From the NCBI RefSeq assembly GCF_902499125.1, contig NZ_CABVPX010000025.1, forward strand, positions 1-64,000: a stretch of 64,000 nt of DNA. Reading direction: 5' to 3'. Numbering within the stretch: the first letter of the stretch is position 1; every line of letters begins with the position of its first letter. The stretch is from Burkholderia arboris. GTDB taxonomy: Bacteria > Pseudomonadota > Gammaproteobacteria > Burkholderiales > Burkholderiaceae. The notes beneath the pieces were generated by a model. The model ran no database searches, had not been told where the DNA came from, and saw nothing but the letters and a program-made list of their open reading frames with translations. Positions 9,381 through 19,511 of this stretch are shown piece after piece. The position numbers were made by a program, and so were the translations under genes.

Positions 9381-10697
9381 ATGTCCATCACCATCCGCAG
9401 GCTCGATTCGACGAACGAAGGCTTCGGCGCCGCGCTGCGCGCCGTGCTCGCATTCGAGGCGAGCGAAGACGAAGCGATCGAGCAATCGGTCGCGCAGATC
9501 CTCGCCGACGTGAAGTCGCGCGGCGACGCCGCGGTGCTCGAGTACACGAACCGCTTCGACCGGCTGAGCGCGAACAGCGTCGCCGCGCTCGAACTGCCGC
9601 AGGACGCGCTTCAGACGGCGCTCGACGGTCTCGCGCCGAAGGCGCGCGCGGCGCTGGAAGCTGCCGCGGCGCGGGTGCGCGCGTACCACGAGAAGCAGAA
9701 GATCGAGTGCGGTACGCATAGCTGGCAGTACACGGAAAGCGACGGCACGGTGCTCGGCCAGAAGGTCATGCCGCTCGATCGCGTCGGCCTGTACGTGCCG
9801 GGCGGCAAGGCCGCGTATCCGTCGTCGGTGCTGATGAATGCGATTCCCGCGCGCGTCGCGGGTGTCGGCGAGATCGTGATGGTCGTGCCGACGCCGGACG
9901 GCGTGAAGAACGACCTCGTGCTCGCCGCGGCGCTGCTCGGCGGCGTCGATCGCGTGTTCACGATCGGCGGCGCGCAGGCGGTCGGCGCGCTCGCGTACGG
10001 CACGGCGACGGTGCCGGCCGTCGACAAGATCTGCGGCCCCGGCAATGCGTATGTCGCGTCGGCGAAGCGCCGCGTGTTCGGCACGGTCGGCATCGACATG
10101 ATCGCCGGGCCGTCGGAAATTCTCGTGCTGTGCGACGGCACGACCGATCCGAACTGGGTCGCGATGGACCTGTTCTCGCAGGCCGAGCACGACGAACTCG
10201 CGCAGTCGATCCTGCTGTGCCCGGACGGCGCGTTCCTCGACCGCGTCGCGAAGGCGATCGACGAGCTGCTGCCGTCGATGCCGCGCCAGGACGTGATCCG
10301 CGCATCGCTCGAAGGCCGCGGCGCGCTGATCAAGGTGCGCGACATGGCTGAAGCGTGCCGGATCGCGAACGACATCGCGCCGGAACACCTGGAAATCTCG
10401 GCGCTGGAGCCGCAGCAATGGGGCCAGCAGATCCGCCACGCCGGCGCGATCTTCCTCGGCCGCTATACGAGCGAGAGCCTCGGCGACTACTGCGCAGGCC
10501 CGAACCACGTGCTGCCGACGTCGCGCACCGCGCGCTTCTCGTCGCCGCTCGGCGTGTACGACTTCATCAAGCGTTCGAGCCTGATCGAAGTCAGCGCGGA
10601 AGGCGCGCAGACGCTCGGCGAGATCGCTTCCGAGCTCGCGTACGGCGAAGGGCTGCAGGCGCACGCGAAGAGCGCCGAGTTCCGGATGAAGAGCTGA
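9381..10697 (+). CDS. hisD: Histidinol dehydrogenase HisD
   Basis: Zinc enzyme that oxidises histidinol to histidine in two NAD-dependent steps. The protein has 438 residues, full length, with the family signature region [13 protein letters not shown], and the metal/active-site segments [10 protein letters not shown] and APEHLEI. It follows hisG by 24 bases. The following 133 bases before hisC are GC-rich and contain no convincing gene. Confidence 0.97.
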   Translation: MSITIRRLDSTNEGFGAALRAVLAFEASEDEAIEQSVAQILADVKSRGDAAVLEYTNRFDRLSANSVAALELPQDALQTALDGLAPKARAALEAAAARVRAYHEKQKIECGTHSWQYTESDGTVLGQKVMPLDRVGLYVPGGKAAYPSSVLMNAIPARVAGVGEIVMVVPTPDGVKNDLVLAAALLGGVDRVFTIGGAQAVGALAYGTATVPAVDKICGPGNAYVASAKRRVFGTVGIDMIAGPSEILVLCDGTTDPNWVAMDLFSQAEHDELAQSILLCPDGAFLDRVAKAIDELLPSMPRQDVIRASLEGRGALIKVRDMAEACRIANDIAPEHLEISALEPQQWGQQIRHAGAIFLGRYTSESLGDYCAGPNHVLPTSRTARFSSPLGVYDFIKRSSLIEVSAEGAQTLGEIASELAYGEGLQAHAKSAEFRMKS

Positions 10698-10830
10698 CGG
10701 GGCGGGGCCGGGGCGGGCGCCGATGCGCCGGCGCCGGCTGCATCCCCCCGGGGCTGGAGACGAGTGCAGGGCGGCAGCCGCCGCCTTGCCGACCATTTGA
10801 TGCCGGCGCGACGCACGCCGGCTTGAGACC

Positions 10831-11904
10831 ATGACGACGCCACAAGACATCATCCGCCGCGACGTGCTCGCGATGACGAGCTACCCGGTGCCCGACGCGA
10901 GCGGGTTCGTGAAGCTCGACGCGATGGAGAACCCGTATCCACTGCCCGAAGCGCTGGCGGCGGCGCTCGGCGAGCGTCTTGCGCAGGTCGCGCTGAACCG
11001 CTACCCGGCGCCGCGCCCGGCCGCGCTGCTCGACAAGCTGCGCCACGCGATGCGCGTGCCGGCCGGATGCGACGTGCTGCTCGGCAACGGTTCCGACGAG
11101 ATCATCAGCATGATCTCGGTCGCGTGCGCGCAGCCGGGCGCGAAGGTGCTCGCGCCGGTGCCGGGCTTCGTGATGTACGAGCTGTCGGCGAAGCTCGCGC
11201 AGCTCGAATTCGTCGGCGTGCCGCTGAAGGCCGACCTGACGCTCGACGTCGACGCGATGCTCGCGGCGATCGCCGAGCACCGGCCGGCGATCGTCTATCT
11301 CGCGTATCCGAACAACCCGACCGGCACGCTGTACGACGATGCCGACGTCGAACGGATCATTGCCGCCGCGCGGCACAGCCTGATCGTGATCGACGAGGCG
11401 TACCAGCCGTTCGCCGAGCGTTCGTGGCTGCCGCGCGCCGCCGAGTTCGACAACGTCGTCGTGATGCGCACGGTGTCGAAGCTCGGCCTCGCGGGCATCC
11501 GCCTCGGCTATCTCGTCGGTTCGCCCGCGTGGCTGAACGAATTCGACAAGGTGCGCCCGCCGTACAACATCAACGTGCTGACCCAGGCGACCGCCGATTT
11601 CCTGCTCGACCACCTCGGCGTGCTCGATGCGCAGGCGGCCGAATTGCGTGCGGAACGCACGCGTCTCGCGCAGGCCGTGGCCGCGCTGCCGGGCGCGACG
11701 GTGTTCCCGAGCGCCGGCAATTTCCTGCTGGTGCGGGTGCCGGATGCGGCCGCCGTGTTCGATGCGCTGCTCACCGAGCGGGTGCTGGTCAAAAACGTGA
11801 GTAAAATGCATCCATTGCTGGCCGAATGCGTGCGGCTGACCGTCGGTTCTCCCGACGAAAACGCCCGCCTGCTGGCCGCCTTGAAACTCGCGCTGCCCGG
11901 TTGA
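10831..11904 (+). CDS. hisC: Histidinol-phosphate aminotransferase HisC
   Basis: PLP enzyme converting imidazole-acetol phosphate to histidinol phosphate. The protein has 357 residues, fold-type I aminotransferase, with YPNNPTGTL, the Asp-containing [13 protein letters not shown], and the PLP lysine in [14 protein letters not shown]. The start is the first ATG after the hisD-hisC gap. It lies in his operon order between hisD and hisB. Confidence 0.95.
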   Translation: MTTPQDIIRRDVLAMTSYPVPDASGFVKLDAMENPYPLPEALAAALGERLAQVALNRYPAPRPAALLDKLRHAMRVPAGCDVLLGNGSDEIISMISVACAQPGAKVLAPVPGFVMYELSAKLAQLEFVGVPLKADLTLDVDAMLAAIAEHRPAIVYLAYPNNPTGTLYDDADVERIIAAARHSLIVIDEAYQPFAERSWLPRAAEFDNVVVMRTVSKLGLAGIRLGYLVGSPAWLNEFDKVRPPYNINVLTQATADFLLDHLGVLDAQAAELRAERTRLAQAVAALPGATVFPSAGNFLLVRVPDAAAVFDALLTERVLVKNVSKMHPLLAECVRLTVGSPDENARLLAALKLALPG

Positions 11905-11966
11905 GCCCAGGGCGCGGCGCGCGACGATCAATCCCCATTTACATCAGACTCAATCAAGGAATTGCC

Positions 11967-12554
11967 ATGCGTGTGGCGGAAGTCGTTCGCAATACCAGCG
12001 AAACGCAGATCCGTGTGAAGCTCGATCTCGACGGCACCGGCCAGCAGAAGCTGGCCACCGGCGTGCCGTTTCTCGACCATATGCTCGACCAGATCGCGCG
12101 ACACGGTCTGTTCGATCTCGAGGTCGAAGCGCATGGCGACACGCATATCGACGACCACCACACGGTCGAGGACGTCGGCATCACGCTCGGTCAGGCCGTC
12201 GCGAAGGCGATCGGCGACCGCAAGGGCATCCGCCGCTACGGCCATTCGTACGTGCCGCTCGACGAGGCGCTGTCGCGCGTCGTGATCGACTTCTCGGGCC
12301 GGCCGGGCCTCGAATTCCACGTACCGTTCACGCGTGCGCGGATCGGCACGTTCGACGTCGACCTGTCGATCGAATTCTTCCGCGGTTTCGTGAACCACGC
12401 GGGCGTCACGCTGCACATCGACAACCTGCGCGGGATCAACGCGCACCATCAGCTCGAGACGGTGTTCAAGGCCTTCGGCCGTGCGCTGCGCGCGGCGGTG
12501 GAGCTGGACGAACGTGCGGCGGGGCAGATTCCGTCGACCAAGGGCAGCCTCTGA
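11967..12554 (+). CDS. hisB: Imidazoleglycerol-phosphate dehydratase HisB
   Basis: Dehydrates imidazole glycerol phosphate. The protein has 195 residues and is monofunctional: the histidinol-phosphatase domain found in enteric HisB is absent. The two metal-binding motifs DDHHTVED and NAHHQLE are both visible. ATG at 11967 follows the AAGGA of CAATCAAGGAATTGCC; the upstream open frame lies within hisC. Confidence 0.96.
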   Translation: MRVAEVVRNTSETQIRVKLDLDGTGQQKLATGVPFLDHMLDQIARHGLFDLEVEAHGDTHIDDHHTVEDVGITLGQAVAKAIGDRKGIRRYGHSYVPLDEALSRVVIDFSGRPGLEFHVPFTRARIGTFDVDLSIEFFRGFVNHAGVTLHIDNLRGINAHHQLETVFKAFGRALRAAVELDERAAGQIPSTKGSL

Positions 12555-12616
12555 ACTTCCGAACGGACGGACGCTAAGGACAACCTCACGGCTTCGGCGC
12601 GCGGCGCCGGCTTGCG

Positions 12617-13237
12617 ATGGATCTGCTCAAATCGTTCATTTCGCTGCTGGCGCTGATCAATCCGGTCGGTGCGGTGCCGTTCTTCCTGAGCCTGACGGCG
12701 CAGCAGACGGACGACGAGCGGCGTCGCACGATCCGGATCGCCGCGGTGTCGGTGTTCTGCGTGATGACGGTGACCGCGCTGCTCGGGCAGCAGATCATCA
12801 ACTTCTTCGGCATTTCGGTCGGGTCGCTCGAAGTGGGCGGCGGGATCATCATGCTGCTGATGGCGATCAACATGCTGAACGCGCAGATCGGCAACACGCG
12901 ATCGACGCCGGAGGAGCGCCACGAGGCCGAGCTGAAGGACAACATCGCGGTCGTGCCGCTGGCGATACCGCTGCTCACGGGCCCCGGCTCGATCAGCACG
13001 GTGATCATCTATGCGGCGAACGCGCATCACTGGTATGAACGGGCCGGGCTGGTCGCGATCGGCGCGGTCCTGGCTTTTCTGTGTTTCGTCGCGATGCGGC
13101 TCGCCGAGCCGATCGCGAACTGGATCGGCCGCACGGGCATCAACATCGCCACGCGGCTGATGGGTCTGATGCTGTCGGCGCTGGCGGTGGAATTCATCGT
13201 CAATGGACTGAGGGCGCTACTGCCTGCACTGAGATGA
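12617..13237 (+). CDS. marC: MarC-family integral membrane protein
   Basis: Membrane protein of 206 residues with about six helices, MarC/YchE/YhgN type ([21 protein letters not shown], then [17 protein letters not shown]). The function of the family is not settled. It sits inside the his operon between hisB and hisH, and its stop overlaps the hisH start by four bases, so it is translated with the his genes. Confidence 0.9.
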   Translation: MDLLKSFISLLALINPVGAVPFFLSLTAQQTDDERRRTIRIAAVSVFCVMTVTALLGQQIINFFGISVGSLEVGGGIIMLLMAINMLNAQIGNTRSTPEERHEAELKDNIAVVPLAIPLLTGPGSISTVIIYAANAHHWYERAGLVAIGAVLAFLCFVAMRLAEPIANWIGRTGINIATRLMGLMLSALAVEFIVNGLRALLPALR

Positions 13238-13875
13238 AAACTTCGATTGCGATTGTGGATTATGGGATGGGCAACCTGCGCTCGGTCGCGCAGGCGCTCA
13301 AGAAGGCCGAACCGGCCGCCGACGTGGCGATCGTCGACACGCCGGCTGCGATTCGCGCGGCCGACCGCGTCGTGCTGCCGGGCCAGGGCGCGATGCCCGA
13401 CTGCATGCGCTGTCTCGGCGAATCGGGCCTGCAGGAGGCCGTGATCGAGGCGTCGCGCACGAAGCCGCTGCTCGGCGTGTGCGTCGGCGAGCAGATGCTG
13501 TTCGACTGGAGCGCGGAAGGCGACACGAAGGGCCTCGGCCTGTTGCCCGGCAAGGTCGTGCGCTTCGAGCTCGACGGCCGCCTGCAGGACGACGGCTCGC
13601 GCTTCAAGGTGCCGCAGATGGGCTGGAACCGCGTGCGCCAGTCGCAGCCGCACCCGCTGTGGGACGGCGTGCCCGACGACGCCTATTTCTACTTCGTGCA
13701 CAGTTATTACGTGACGCCGGACAACCCGGCGCATACGGTTGGCGAAACGGCATACGGCGCGCCGTTTACGTCCGCGGTCGCGCGGGATAATCTCTTCGCG
13801 ACCCAATTCCACCCCGAGAAAAGCGCGGAGGTCGGGTTGCGTCTGTATCGCAACTTCGTACACTGGAAACCGTGA
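13234..13875 (+). CDS. hisH: Imidazole glycerol phosphate synthase glutaminase subunit HisH
   Basis: Class I glutamine amidotransferase that supplies ammonia to HisF. The protein has 213 residues with nucleophile motif [10 protein letters not shown] (Cys), and the His-Glu pair in TQFHPEKS. The start overlaps marC (ATGA). Its partner hisF lies over 1.3 kb downstream, because a palindromic element and hisA intervene. Confidence 0.96.
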   Translation: MKTSIAIVDYGMGNLRSVAQALKKAEPAADVAIVDTPAAIRAADRVVLPGQGAMPDCMRCLGESGLQEAVIEASRTKPLLGVCVGEQMLFDWSAEGDTKGLGLLPGKVVRFELDGRLQDDGSRFKVPQMGWNRVRQSQPHPLWDGVPDDAYFYFVHSYYVTPDNPAHTVGETAYGAPFTSAVARDNLFATQFHPEKSAEVGLRLYRNFVHWKP

Positions 13876-13935
13876 ACGTCGCGTGCGTGCCACAGTTGGC
13901 GGGCTGGAAAGGCCTGTCGCACGGGGCTCACACGA

Positions 13936-14222
13936 GGGCCTGTTCCCGCCGATAACGGGCTTGCGCTGGCCGCCAGAAGGGCCGAGCGCAAGGATTGCGA
14001 CGAAGCGAATACTCGACGTATTCGCGACGAGTATGACGTGGCGATCGGCCCTTCTGGCGGCCAGCCCCAGGAAGGATTTTGTTGAATTGCGGGAACGTGC
14101 GTTGCCGGCCGTATTGCGGCGTCGATCGTCGCTTGTTTGGCTCGGCCAAACGGCGCTCCTCACTCGTTGCACGACGACCGGCAACGCACGTTCGCAAGCC
14201 CGTTATTGGCGGGAACAGGCCC
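13936..14222 (+). repeat. 287-base element of nested inverted repeats between hisH and hisA
   Basis: The outer arms 13936-13965 and 14193-14222 are 30 bases each and match as inverted repeats at 29 of 30. Inside lie two further arms. Arm A pairs 13965-13985 with 14045-14065 (21 of 21) and contains a hairpin 14005-14025 with an 8-base stem. Arm B pairs 14093-14108 with 14178-14193 (16 of 16) and contains a hairpin 14135-14151 with a 7-base stem. A 27-base linker (14066-14092) joins the two. As RNA or single-stranded DNA this folds as a three-way junction. Short frames run through it on both strands but look like by-products of the structure. No flanking target duplication is obvious. It probably belongs to a dispersed, non-autonomous repeat family; this needs a genome search. 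Confidence 0.85.
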
Positions 14223-14324
14223 TAAGCGCCGAAAGAGTTGTACTAAACTAGCGAGACGGCGCGGTACCGGATTGGCCGGTACGCGCCGGATTCTTTTCTT
14301 TTTCCACGACGACACCCGATTGCT

Positions 14325-15080
14325 ATGTTGCTGATTCCGGCCATCGATCTCAAAGACGGTCAGTGTGTGCGCCTGAAACAGGGCGATATGGACCAGGCCA
14401 CGATTTTTTCCGAGGACCCGGCGGCGATGGCCCGCAAGTGGGTTGATCTCGGCGCCCGGCGGCTCCATCTGGTCGACCTGAACGGCGCATTCGCCGGCAA
14501 GCCGAAGAATCTCGAGGCGATCGAAGCGATCCTCGACGAAGTCGGCGATGAAATCCCCGTACAGCTCGGCGGCGGCATCCGCAGCCTCGAGACGATCGAG
14601 AAGTACCTCGATGCGGGCCTGTCCTACGTGATCATCGGCACGGCGGCCGTGAAGGACCCGGGCTTCCTGCAGGACGCGTGCACCGCGTTCGCCGGCAGCA
14701 TCATCGTCGGCCTCGATGCGAAGGACGGCAAGGTCGCGACCGACGGCTGGAGCAAGCTGACCGGCCACGAAGTGATCGATCTCGCGAAGAAGTTCGAGGA
14801 CTACGGCGTCGAATCGATCGTCTACACGGACATCGGCCGCGACGGCATGCTGCAGGGCATCAACATCGATGCGACCGTGAAGCTCGCGCAGGCGGTCGGC
14901 ATCCCGGTGATCGCCAGCGGCGGCCTGTCGAACCTCACGGACATCGAGAACCTGTGCGAAGTGGAAGAGCACGGCGTCGAAGGCGTGATCTGCGGCCGTG
15001 CGATCTACTCCGGCGATCTCGATTTCGCGGCCGCGCAAAAGCGCGCGGACGAACTGAACGGCGAACTCGACAACGCGTAA
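14325..15080 (+). CDS. hisA: ProFAR isomerase HisA
   Basis: Isomerises phosphoribosyl-formimino-AICAR phosphate in histidine synthesis. The protein has 251 residues, a half-barrel repeat fold with the first catalytic Asp in [15 protein letters not shown] and the second in [14 protein letters not shown], plus phosphate loops LGGGIRS and ASGGLS. It starts 102 bases after the nested-repeat element, behind a pyrimidine-rich stretch. Confidence 0.96.
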   Translation: MLLIPAIDLKDGQCVRLKQGDMDQATIFSEDPAAMARKWVDLGARRLHLVDLNGAFAGKPKNLEAIEAILDEVGDEIPVQLGGGIRSLETIEKYLDAGLSYVIIGTAAVKDPGFLQDACTAFAGSIIVGLDAKDGKVATDGWSKLTGHEVIDLAKKFEDYGVESIVYTDIGRDGMLQGINIDATVKLAQAVGIPVIASGGLSNLTDIENLCEVEEHGVEGVICGRAIYSGDLDFAAAQKRADELNGELDNA

Positions 15081-15099
15081 CGCGGTTGTCCCGTTCGCC

Positions 15100-15148
15100 G
15101 GGGCTGCCCGCAGGCGGCCCCGACCGGAAGCCTCGCGCGAGGCTTCCG
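15100..15148 (+). repeat. Two tandem hairpins between hisA and hisF
   Basis: The first hairpin, 15100-15121, has a 9-base stem (one G-T pair) and loop CGCA. The second, 15125-15148, is a perfect 24-base palindrome. Neither is followed by a T run, so they do not look like intrinsic terminators. They may be RNA stability or processing structures, or protein-binding dyads. Confidence 0.6.
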
Positions 15149-15185
15149 CAACCGGCCGTCCCAGCGCGGCATTTGGCGCAACATC

Positions 15186-15959
15186 ATGGCTCTAGCTAAA
15201 CGCATCATCCCCTGCCTGGACGTGACAGCCGGGCGTGTCGTCAAGGGCGTCAACTTCGTCGAGCTGCGCGATGCCGGCGATCCCGTCGAAATCGCCCGCC
15301 GCTACGACGACCAGGGTGCCGATGAACTGACGTTCCTCGACATCACCGCGACGTCCGACCAGCGCGACCTGATCCTGCCGATCATCGAAGCCGTCGCGTC
15401 GCAGGTGTTCATTCCGCTGACCGTCGGCGGCGGCGTGCGTGCCGTCGAGGACGTGCGGCGCCTGCTGAACGCGGGCGCGGACAAGGTCAGCATGAATTCG
15501 TCGGCGGTCGCGAACCCGCAGCTCGTGCGCGACGCGGCCGACAAGTACGGCTCGCAGTGCATCGTCGTCGCGATCGACGCGAAGCGCGTGTCGGCCGACG
15601 GCGAGACGCCGCGCTGGGAAGTCTTCACGCACGGCGGCCGCAAGAACACGGGCCTCGACGCGATCGAATGGGCGCGCAAGATGGCCGAGCTCGGCGCGGG
15701 CGAGATCCTGCTCACGAGCATGGACCGCGACGGCACGAAGTCGGGCTTCGACCTCGCGCTCACGCGCGGCGTGTCGGACGCGGTGCCCGTGCCGGTGATC
15801 GCATCGGGCGGCGTCGGGTCGCTGCAGCATCTGGCTGACGGCATCAAGGACGGCCGCGCCGACGCAGTGCTGGCCGCGAGCATCTTCCACTACGGCGAGC
15901 ACACGGTCGGCGAGGCGAAACGCTTCATGTCCGACCAGGGCATCCCGGTGAGGCTGTGA
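15186..15959 (+). CDS. hisF: Imidazole glycerol phosphate synthase cyclase subunit HisF
   Basis: Cyclase half of the HisH-HisF enzyme, making imidazole glycerol phosphate and AICAR. The protein has 257 residues. Catalytic Asp residues are seen in [18 protein letters not shown] and [14 protein letters not shown], and phosphate loops in VGGGVR and ASGGVGS. Its stop shares one base with the hisI start (TGATG). Confidence 0.97.
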   Translation: MALAKRIIPCLDVTAGRVVKGVNFVELRDAGDPVEIARRYDDQGADELTFLDITATSDQRDLILPIIEAVASQVFIPLTVGGGVRAVEDVRRLLNAGADKVSMNSSAVANPQLVRDAADKYGSQCIVVAIDAKRVSADGETPRWEVFTHGGRKNTGLDAIEWARKMAELGAGEILLTSMDRDGTKSGFDLALTRGVSDAVPVPVIASGGVGSLQHLADGIKDGRADAVLAASIFHYGEHTVGEAKRFMSDQGIPVRL

Positions 15960-16375
15960 TGAATACGGAAACGAAATCCCTGCCCGCGTGGCTCGACAAG
16001 GTCCGCTGGGACGACAACGGCCTCGTGCCGGTGATCGCGCAGGAAGCGTCGACGAACGACGTGCTGATGTTCGCGTGGATGAACCGCGAGGCACTCGCGA
16101 AGACGATCGAGACGCAGCGCGCGGTCTACTATTCGCGCTCGCGCAAGCGGTTGTGGTTCAAGGGCGAGGAGTCGGGCCACGTGCAGCACGTGCACGAGGT
16201 GCGGCTCGATTGCGACGAGGACGTCGTGCTGCTGAAGGTCGAGCAGGTGTCGGGCATCGCATGCCACACCGGCCGGCATTCGTGCTTCTTCCAGAAATTC
16301 GAAGGCACCGTCGACCACGGCGACTGGGTCACGGTCGAACCGGTGCTGAAAGATCCCGAACACATCTACAAATGA
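15959..16375 (+). CDS. hisI: Phosphoribosyl-AMP cyclohydrolase HisI
   Basis: Opens the adenine ring of phosphoribosyl-AMP. The protein has 138 residues and is a separate enzyme, not fused to HisE as in enterics. Metal and zinc residues are seen in [15 protein letters not shown] and the segment [13 protein letters not shown] at 15959 is used because it overlaps the hisF stop; a GTG one codon upstream is also in frame. ATGA overlap with hisE. Confidence 0.95.
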   Translation: MNTETKSLPAWLDKVRWDDNGLVPVIAQEASTNDVLMFAWMNREALAKTIETQRAVYYSRSRKRLWFKGEESGHVQHVHEVRLDCDEDVVLLKVEQVSGIACHTGRHSCFFQKFEGTVDHGDWVTVEPVLKDPEHIYK

Positions 16376-16737
16376 CGCAATCGACTCAAGACACGCTGCT
16401 GCGCCTCGCGGCCGTGATCGATGGCCGCAAGGGCGGCGACCCCGACCAATCGTACGTATCGCGCCTGTTCCACAAGGGCGACGATGCCGTGCTGAAGAAG
16501 ATCGGCGAAGAGGCGACGGAAGTCGTGCTGGCCGCGAAGGACGTGCGCCAGGGCGGCGCGCCGACCGCGCTCGTCAGCGAGGTGGCCGACCTGTGGTTCC
16601 ACTGCCTCGTGATGCTGTCGCACTTCGACCTGAGCCCGGCCGACGTGATCGCCGAACTCGAGCGCCGCGAAGGCCTGTCGGGCATCGAGGAAAAAGCGCT
16701 GCGCAAGCGCCGCGAGCGCGAGGAAAACGGCGGGTGA
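16372..16737 (+). CDS. hisE: Phosphoribosyl-ATP pyrophosphatase HisE
   Basis: Hydrolyses phosphoribosyl-ATP to phosphoribosyl-AMP, the step before HisI. The protein has 121 residues, MazG-like helical fold with acidic metal motif [15 protein letters not shown] and VADLWFH. The start overlaps hisI by four bases. It is the last his gene in the run. Confidence 0.95.
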   Translation: MTQSTQDTLLRLAAVIDGRKGGDPDQSYVSRLFHKGDDAVLKKIGEEATEVVLAAKDVRQGGAPTALVSEVADLWFHCLVMLSHFDLSPADVIAELERREGLSGIEEKALRKRREREENGG

Positions 16738-16808
16738 CAGGCGTTGCCCCGCCGCGGTGGCGACAGTGCGGTAAGCTGTAAGAATTGTCATCTAACGGGG
16801 GTAGCATC

Positions 16809-17201
16809 ATGAACGATACGTCGAACCAGTTTCCGACGCCTGCGGTGCCGGGGGCGGCGGATGCCGAGCGCCTGAACGGGCTGCGCACGCTGACTCACGT
16901 GCTCTACGGCCTTTATGCATTTCACTGGCTGACGGGCGGCGTCACGGGCATCATCGCGATCATCATCAACTACGTGAAGCGTGGCGATGTGGCCGGCACG
17001 CCGTACGCCGATCACTTCGAGTGGCAGATCCGCACGTTCTGGCGCGCGCTGATCGCTTACGTGATCGGGTTCGCGCTGGCGTTCGTGGTGATCGGATTTG
17101 CAGTGATGTTTGTCACATGGATCTGGACGCTGTACCGTATCATCAAGGGTTGGCTGTACCTGAACGACAACAAGACGCTCGATCCGCAGGCGTGGTTCTG
17201 A
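16809..17201 (+). CDS. Small membrane protein, DUF4870-like
   Basis: Protein of 130 residues with three predicted membrane helices (HVLYGLYAFHWLTGG, FWRALIAYVIGFALAFVVIG and FVTWIWTLYRIIKGWLYL). It resembles the DUF4870/Tic20-like family; the function is unknown. ATG at 16809 is preceded by ACGGGGG at good spacing; the frame is open to 16785. It lies between hisE and the HIT gene on the same strand. Confidence 0.8.
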   Translation: MNDTSNQFPTPAVPGAADAERLNGLRTLTHVLYGLYAFHWLTGGVTGIIAIIINYVKRGDVAGTPYADHFEWQIRTFWRALIAYVIGFALAFVVIGFAVMFVTWIWTLYRIIKGWLYLNDNKTLDPQAWF

Positions 17202-17232
17202 CCGGCCGCGCGCGGGTGTCTGCAGGAGCAAC

Positions 17233-17598
17233 ATGAGTCACGATCCGAATTGCCTGTTCTGCAAGATCGCGGCAGGCGAGATCCCGAGCACGAAAGTGCA
17301 CGAGGACGACGAATTCGTCGCGTTCCGCGACATCCGCCCGGCGGCCGAGACGCACGTGCTCGTGATTCCGCGCCAGCATCTGCCGACGCTGTCGGCGGCG
17401 GGCGAGGCCGATGCGCCGATGCTCGGCCGGCTGATGCTGCTTGTCGCGCGTCTTGCCGACCAGCTCGGCGTCGCGTATACGGGCGGCGAAACCGGTTTTC
17501 GCACGGTGATCAATACGGGTCCGGGTGGCGGGCAGGAGGTATACCACCTGCACGCGCATATCCTGGCCGGCCCGCGCCCCTGGCAGCGGATGGGTTGA
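17233..17598 (+). CDS. HIT-family nucleotide hydrolase (HinT-like)
   Basis: Histidine-triad protein of 121 residues. The N terminus [19 protein letters not shown] and the triad [10 protein letters not shown] identify the HinT branch, which hydrolyses nucleoside phosphoramidates and AMP-lysine type substrates. It lies 31 bases after the DUF4870-like gene and before tatA. The position between his and tat genes is common in beta-proteobacteria. Confidence 0.93.
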   Translation: MSHDPNCLFCKIAAGEIPSTKVHEDDEFVAFRDIRPAAETHVLVIPRQHLPTLSAAGEADAPMLGRLMLLVARLADQLGVAYTGGETGFRTVINTGPGGGQEVYHLHAHILAGPRPWQRMG

Positions 17599-17692
17599 CG
17601 ACGCGGGGCGTTTCCCCGCATCCGATAGTCGAAGCCGGCGCGTCGCCGGCGATTTGCGCCGCGTAGCGGCGTGGTTGAGGAGAGGTTTCATC

Positions 17693-17923
17693 ATGGGTGG
17701 ATTGAGCATTTGGCACTGGTTGATCGTGCTGCTGATCGTCGCGCTGGTATTCGGTACGAAGAAACTGCGCAACATCGGCAACGATCTCGGCAGCGCCGTG
17801 AAGGGTTTCAAGGACGGCATGAAGGAAGGCGAAACGCCGGCCGACGCGCAGCAACTGCCGCGCACGGGCTCGGTCGACGTCAACGCGAAGGAAACGACGC
17901 GTTCCGATTCGAACAAGGCGTAA
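17693..17923 (+). CDS. tatA: Twin-arginine translocase subunit TatA
   Basis: Pore-forming subunit of the Tat exporter for folded proteins. The protein has 76 residues: one N-terminal helix ([20 protein letters not shown]), the FGTKKLR hinge and an amphipathic helix ([17 protein letters not shown]). The start at 17693 follows GAGGAGAGG; the open frame upstream covers hinT in another phase. Confidence 0.95.
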   Translation: MGGLSIWHWLIVLLIVALVFGTKKLRNIGNDLGSAVKGFKDGMKEGETPADAQQLPRTGSVDVNAKETTRSDSNKA

Positions 17924-17949
17924 CGCCGGCACGCTGACAGGCATTCGCG

Positions 17950-18480
17950 ATGCTGGATCTCGGTCTTTCCAAGATGGCGCTGATCGGCGTCGTCGCACTC
18001 GTGGTGCTCGGCCCCGAGCGCCTGCCGCGCGTCGCGCGTACGGCAGGCGCGCTGTTCGGCCGTGCGCAGCGGTACATCAACGACGTGAAGGCCGAGGTCT
18101 CGCGCGAAATCGAACTCGACGCGTTGCGGACGATGAAAACCGATTTCGAATCGGCCGCGCGCAATGTCGAGACGACGATTCACGACAACCTGCGCGAGCA
18201 CGAGAAAGACCTGAACGACACGTGGCATTCCGCGGTCGGCGGTCTTGACGGGGCTTCCGGCGACGCCGGGTCCTACGGTTCCGGCGCCCCTGCGGCGCCG
18301 TCGTGGCGCGGCAGTACGGCCGCGCTTGCGCCGAAGCGCCGCAACTGGCGCGTGAAGCAGGCGGCGACGCCTGTCTGGTACAAACGCACGACCACCCGCC
18401 GTACGCATGTGCAGTCGGGCGCCGCGCGTGTCGCGCGCCACCAGCCGGCCAGCCTGCGCCGGCCGACGCGCTTCTTCTGA
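17950..18480 (+). CDS. tatB: Twin-arginine translocase subunit TatB
   Basis: Substrate-receptor partner of TatC. The protein has 176 residues, N-terminal helix MLDLGLSKMALIGVVALVVL with the conserved GPERLPRVART hinge. The C-terminal part is basic and Arg-rich with low sequence constraint, as in other TatB tails. It lies 26 bases after tatA. Confidence 0.95.
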   Translation: MLDLGLSKMALIGVVALVVLGPERLPRVARTAGALFGRAQRYINDVKAEVSREIELDALRTMKTDFESAARNVETTIHDNLREHEKDLNDTWHSAVGGLDGASGDAGSYGSGAPAAPSWRGSTAALAPKRRNWRVKQAATPVWYKRTTTRRTHVQSGAARVARHQPASLRRPTRFF

Positions 18481-18521
18481 GCCGAGCGCATGCTCGCTCG
18501 TCAATCCTACCGAGGGCCGGC

Positions 18522-19310
18522 GTGAGCGACCCCCAGCAGAACCCGGGCGACGCCCCGGAAGAAACCTTCATTTCCCATCTCGTCGAGCTTCGCGATCGCA
18601 TCATTCGCGCGGGCCTGGCCGTGATCGTCGTGTTCCTCGGGCTCGTCTACTGGGCGCCCGACATCTTCCGGCTGCTCGCGCGGCCGCTGATGGAGAACCT
18701 GCCGAAAGACGGCAAGATGATCGTCACCGACGTCACCGGCTCGTTCTTCGTGCCGATGAAAGTCACGATGCTCGTCGCGCTCGTGATCGCGCTGCCGGTC
18801 GTGCTGTACCAGATCTGGGCGTTTATCGCGCCGGGGCTGTACCAGCACGAGAAGAAGCTCGTCACGCCGCTCGTCGGCAGCAGCTACGTGCTGTTCCTGT
18901 GCGGGATGGCATTTGCGTACTTCCTCGTGTTCCCGACGATCTTCCGCGTGATGGCGCACTACAACGCGCCGCTCGGGGCCGAGATGACGACCGACATCGA
19001 CAACTACCTGAGCTTCGTGCTCGGGATGTTCATCGCGTTCGGGGTGACATTCGAGGTGCCGATCGTCGTCGTGCTGCTCGTCCGGATGGGCGTGCTGTCC
19101 TTGAAGAAGCTGAAGGAGATGCGGCCCTACGTGATCGTCGGCGCATTCGTGGTCGCGGCGGTCGTCACGCCGCCGGACGTGTTCTCGCAACTGATGCTCG
19201 CGCTGCCGCTGATCGTGCTGTTCGAGATCGGGCTGCTGGCCGCGCGGTTCTTCGTGCCGAAGAAGCCGGCCGAAGAGAGCGAGGCGGGGAACGGCGAAGC
19301 CGCGAGTTGA
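18522..19310 (+). CDS. tatC: Twin-arginine translocase subunit TatC
   Basis: Core receptor that recognises twin-arginine signals. The protein has 262 residues, six membrane helices, family motifs SHLVELRDRI at the start and FGVTFEVPIVVVLL. The GTG at 18522 places SHLVELR near residue 18, as usual; the frame upstream overlaps tatB. A possible client, the Rieske protein PetA, is encoded 2.4 kb downstream. The gene ends before a strong terminator. Confidence 0.96.
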   Translation: MSDPQQNPGDAPEETFISHLVELRDRIIRAGLAVIVVFLGLVYWAPDIFRLLARPLMENLPKDGKMIVTDVTGSFFVPMKVTMLVALVIALPVVLYQIWAFIAPGLYQHEKKLVTPLVGSSYVLFLCGMAFAYFLVFPTIFRVMAHYNAPLGAEMTTDIDNYLSFVLGMFIAFGVTFEVPIVVVLLVRMGVLSLKKLKEMRPYVIVGAFVVAAVVTPPDVFSQLMLALPLIVLFEIGLLAARFFVPKKPAEESEAGNGEAAS

Positions 19311-19430
19311 CGGCGGCGCGCCGGGTGGCGGGCTGGCCTTCCGGTCAGGCCTGAGCGGCCCGGCGGCGCCGTCAGCCGCCAAGCGTGTGGTGACCACGTT
19401 CCCGGCAACGCGAATCGATCGACGCAAAGC

Positions 19431-19459
19431 AAAAGGGCAGCCGACCGGCTGCCCTTTTT
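19431..19459. terminator. Bidirectional intrinsic terminator between tatC and the protease gene
   Basis: Stem GGGCAGCC/GGCTGCCC with a 4-base loop, preceded by AAAA and followed by TTTTT. It can stop the tat transcript on the plus strand and the convergent protease transcript on the minus strand. Confidence 0.85.
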
Positions 19460-19511
19460 CATTTCCACCGACGGCAACGCGCGTGGTGTCGCGCCGCCCG
19501 TCTGTCGACCC

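Noticed and set aside
8634-10853. Open frame of 739 residues on the minus strand opposite hisG-hisD
   Set aside because: Antisense shadow of two clear his genes; composition is Arg/Ala/His-rich and no motif is seen.
13928-14197. Minus-strand frame of 89 residues in the hisH-hisA gap
   Set aside because: It lies almost wholly inside the nested inverted repeats, so its openness follows from the structure. Kept as part of the element, not as a gene.
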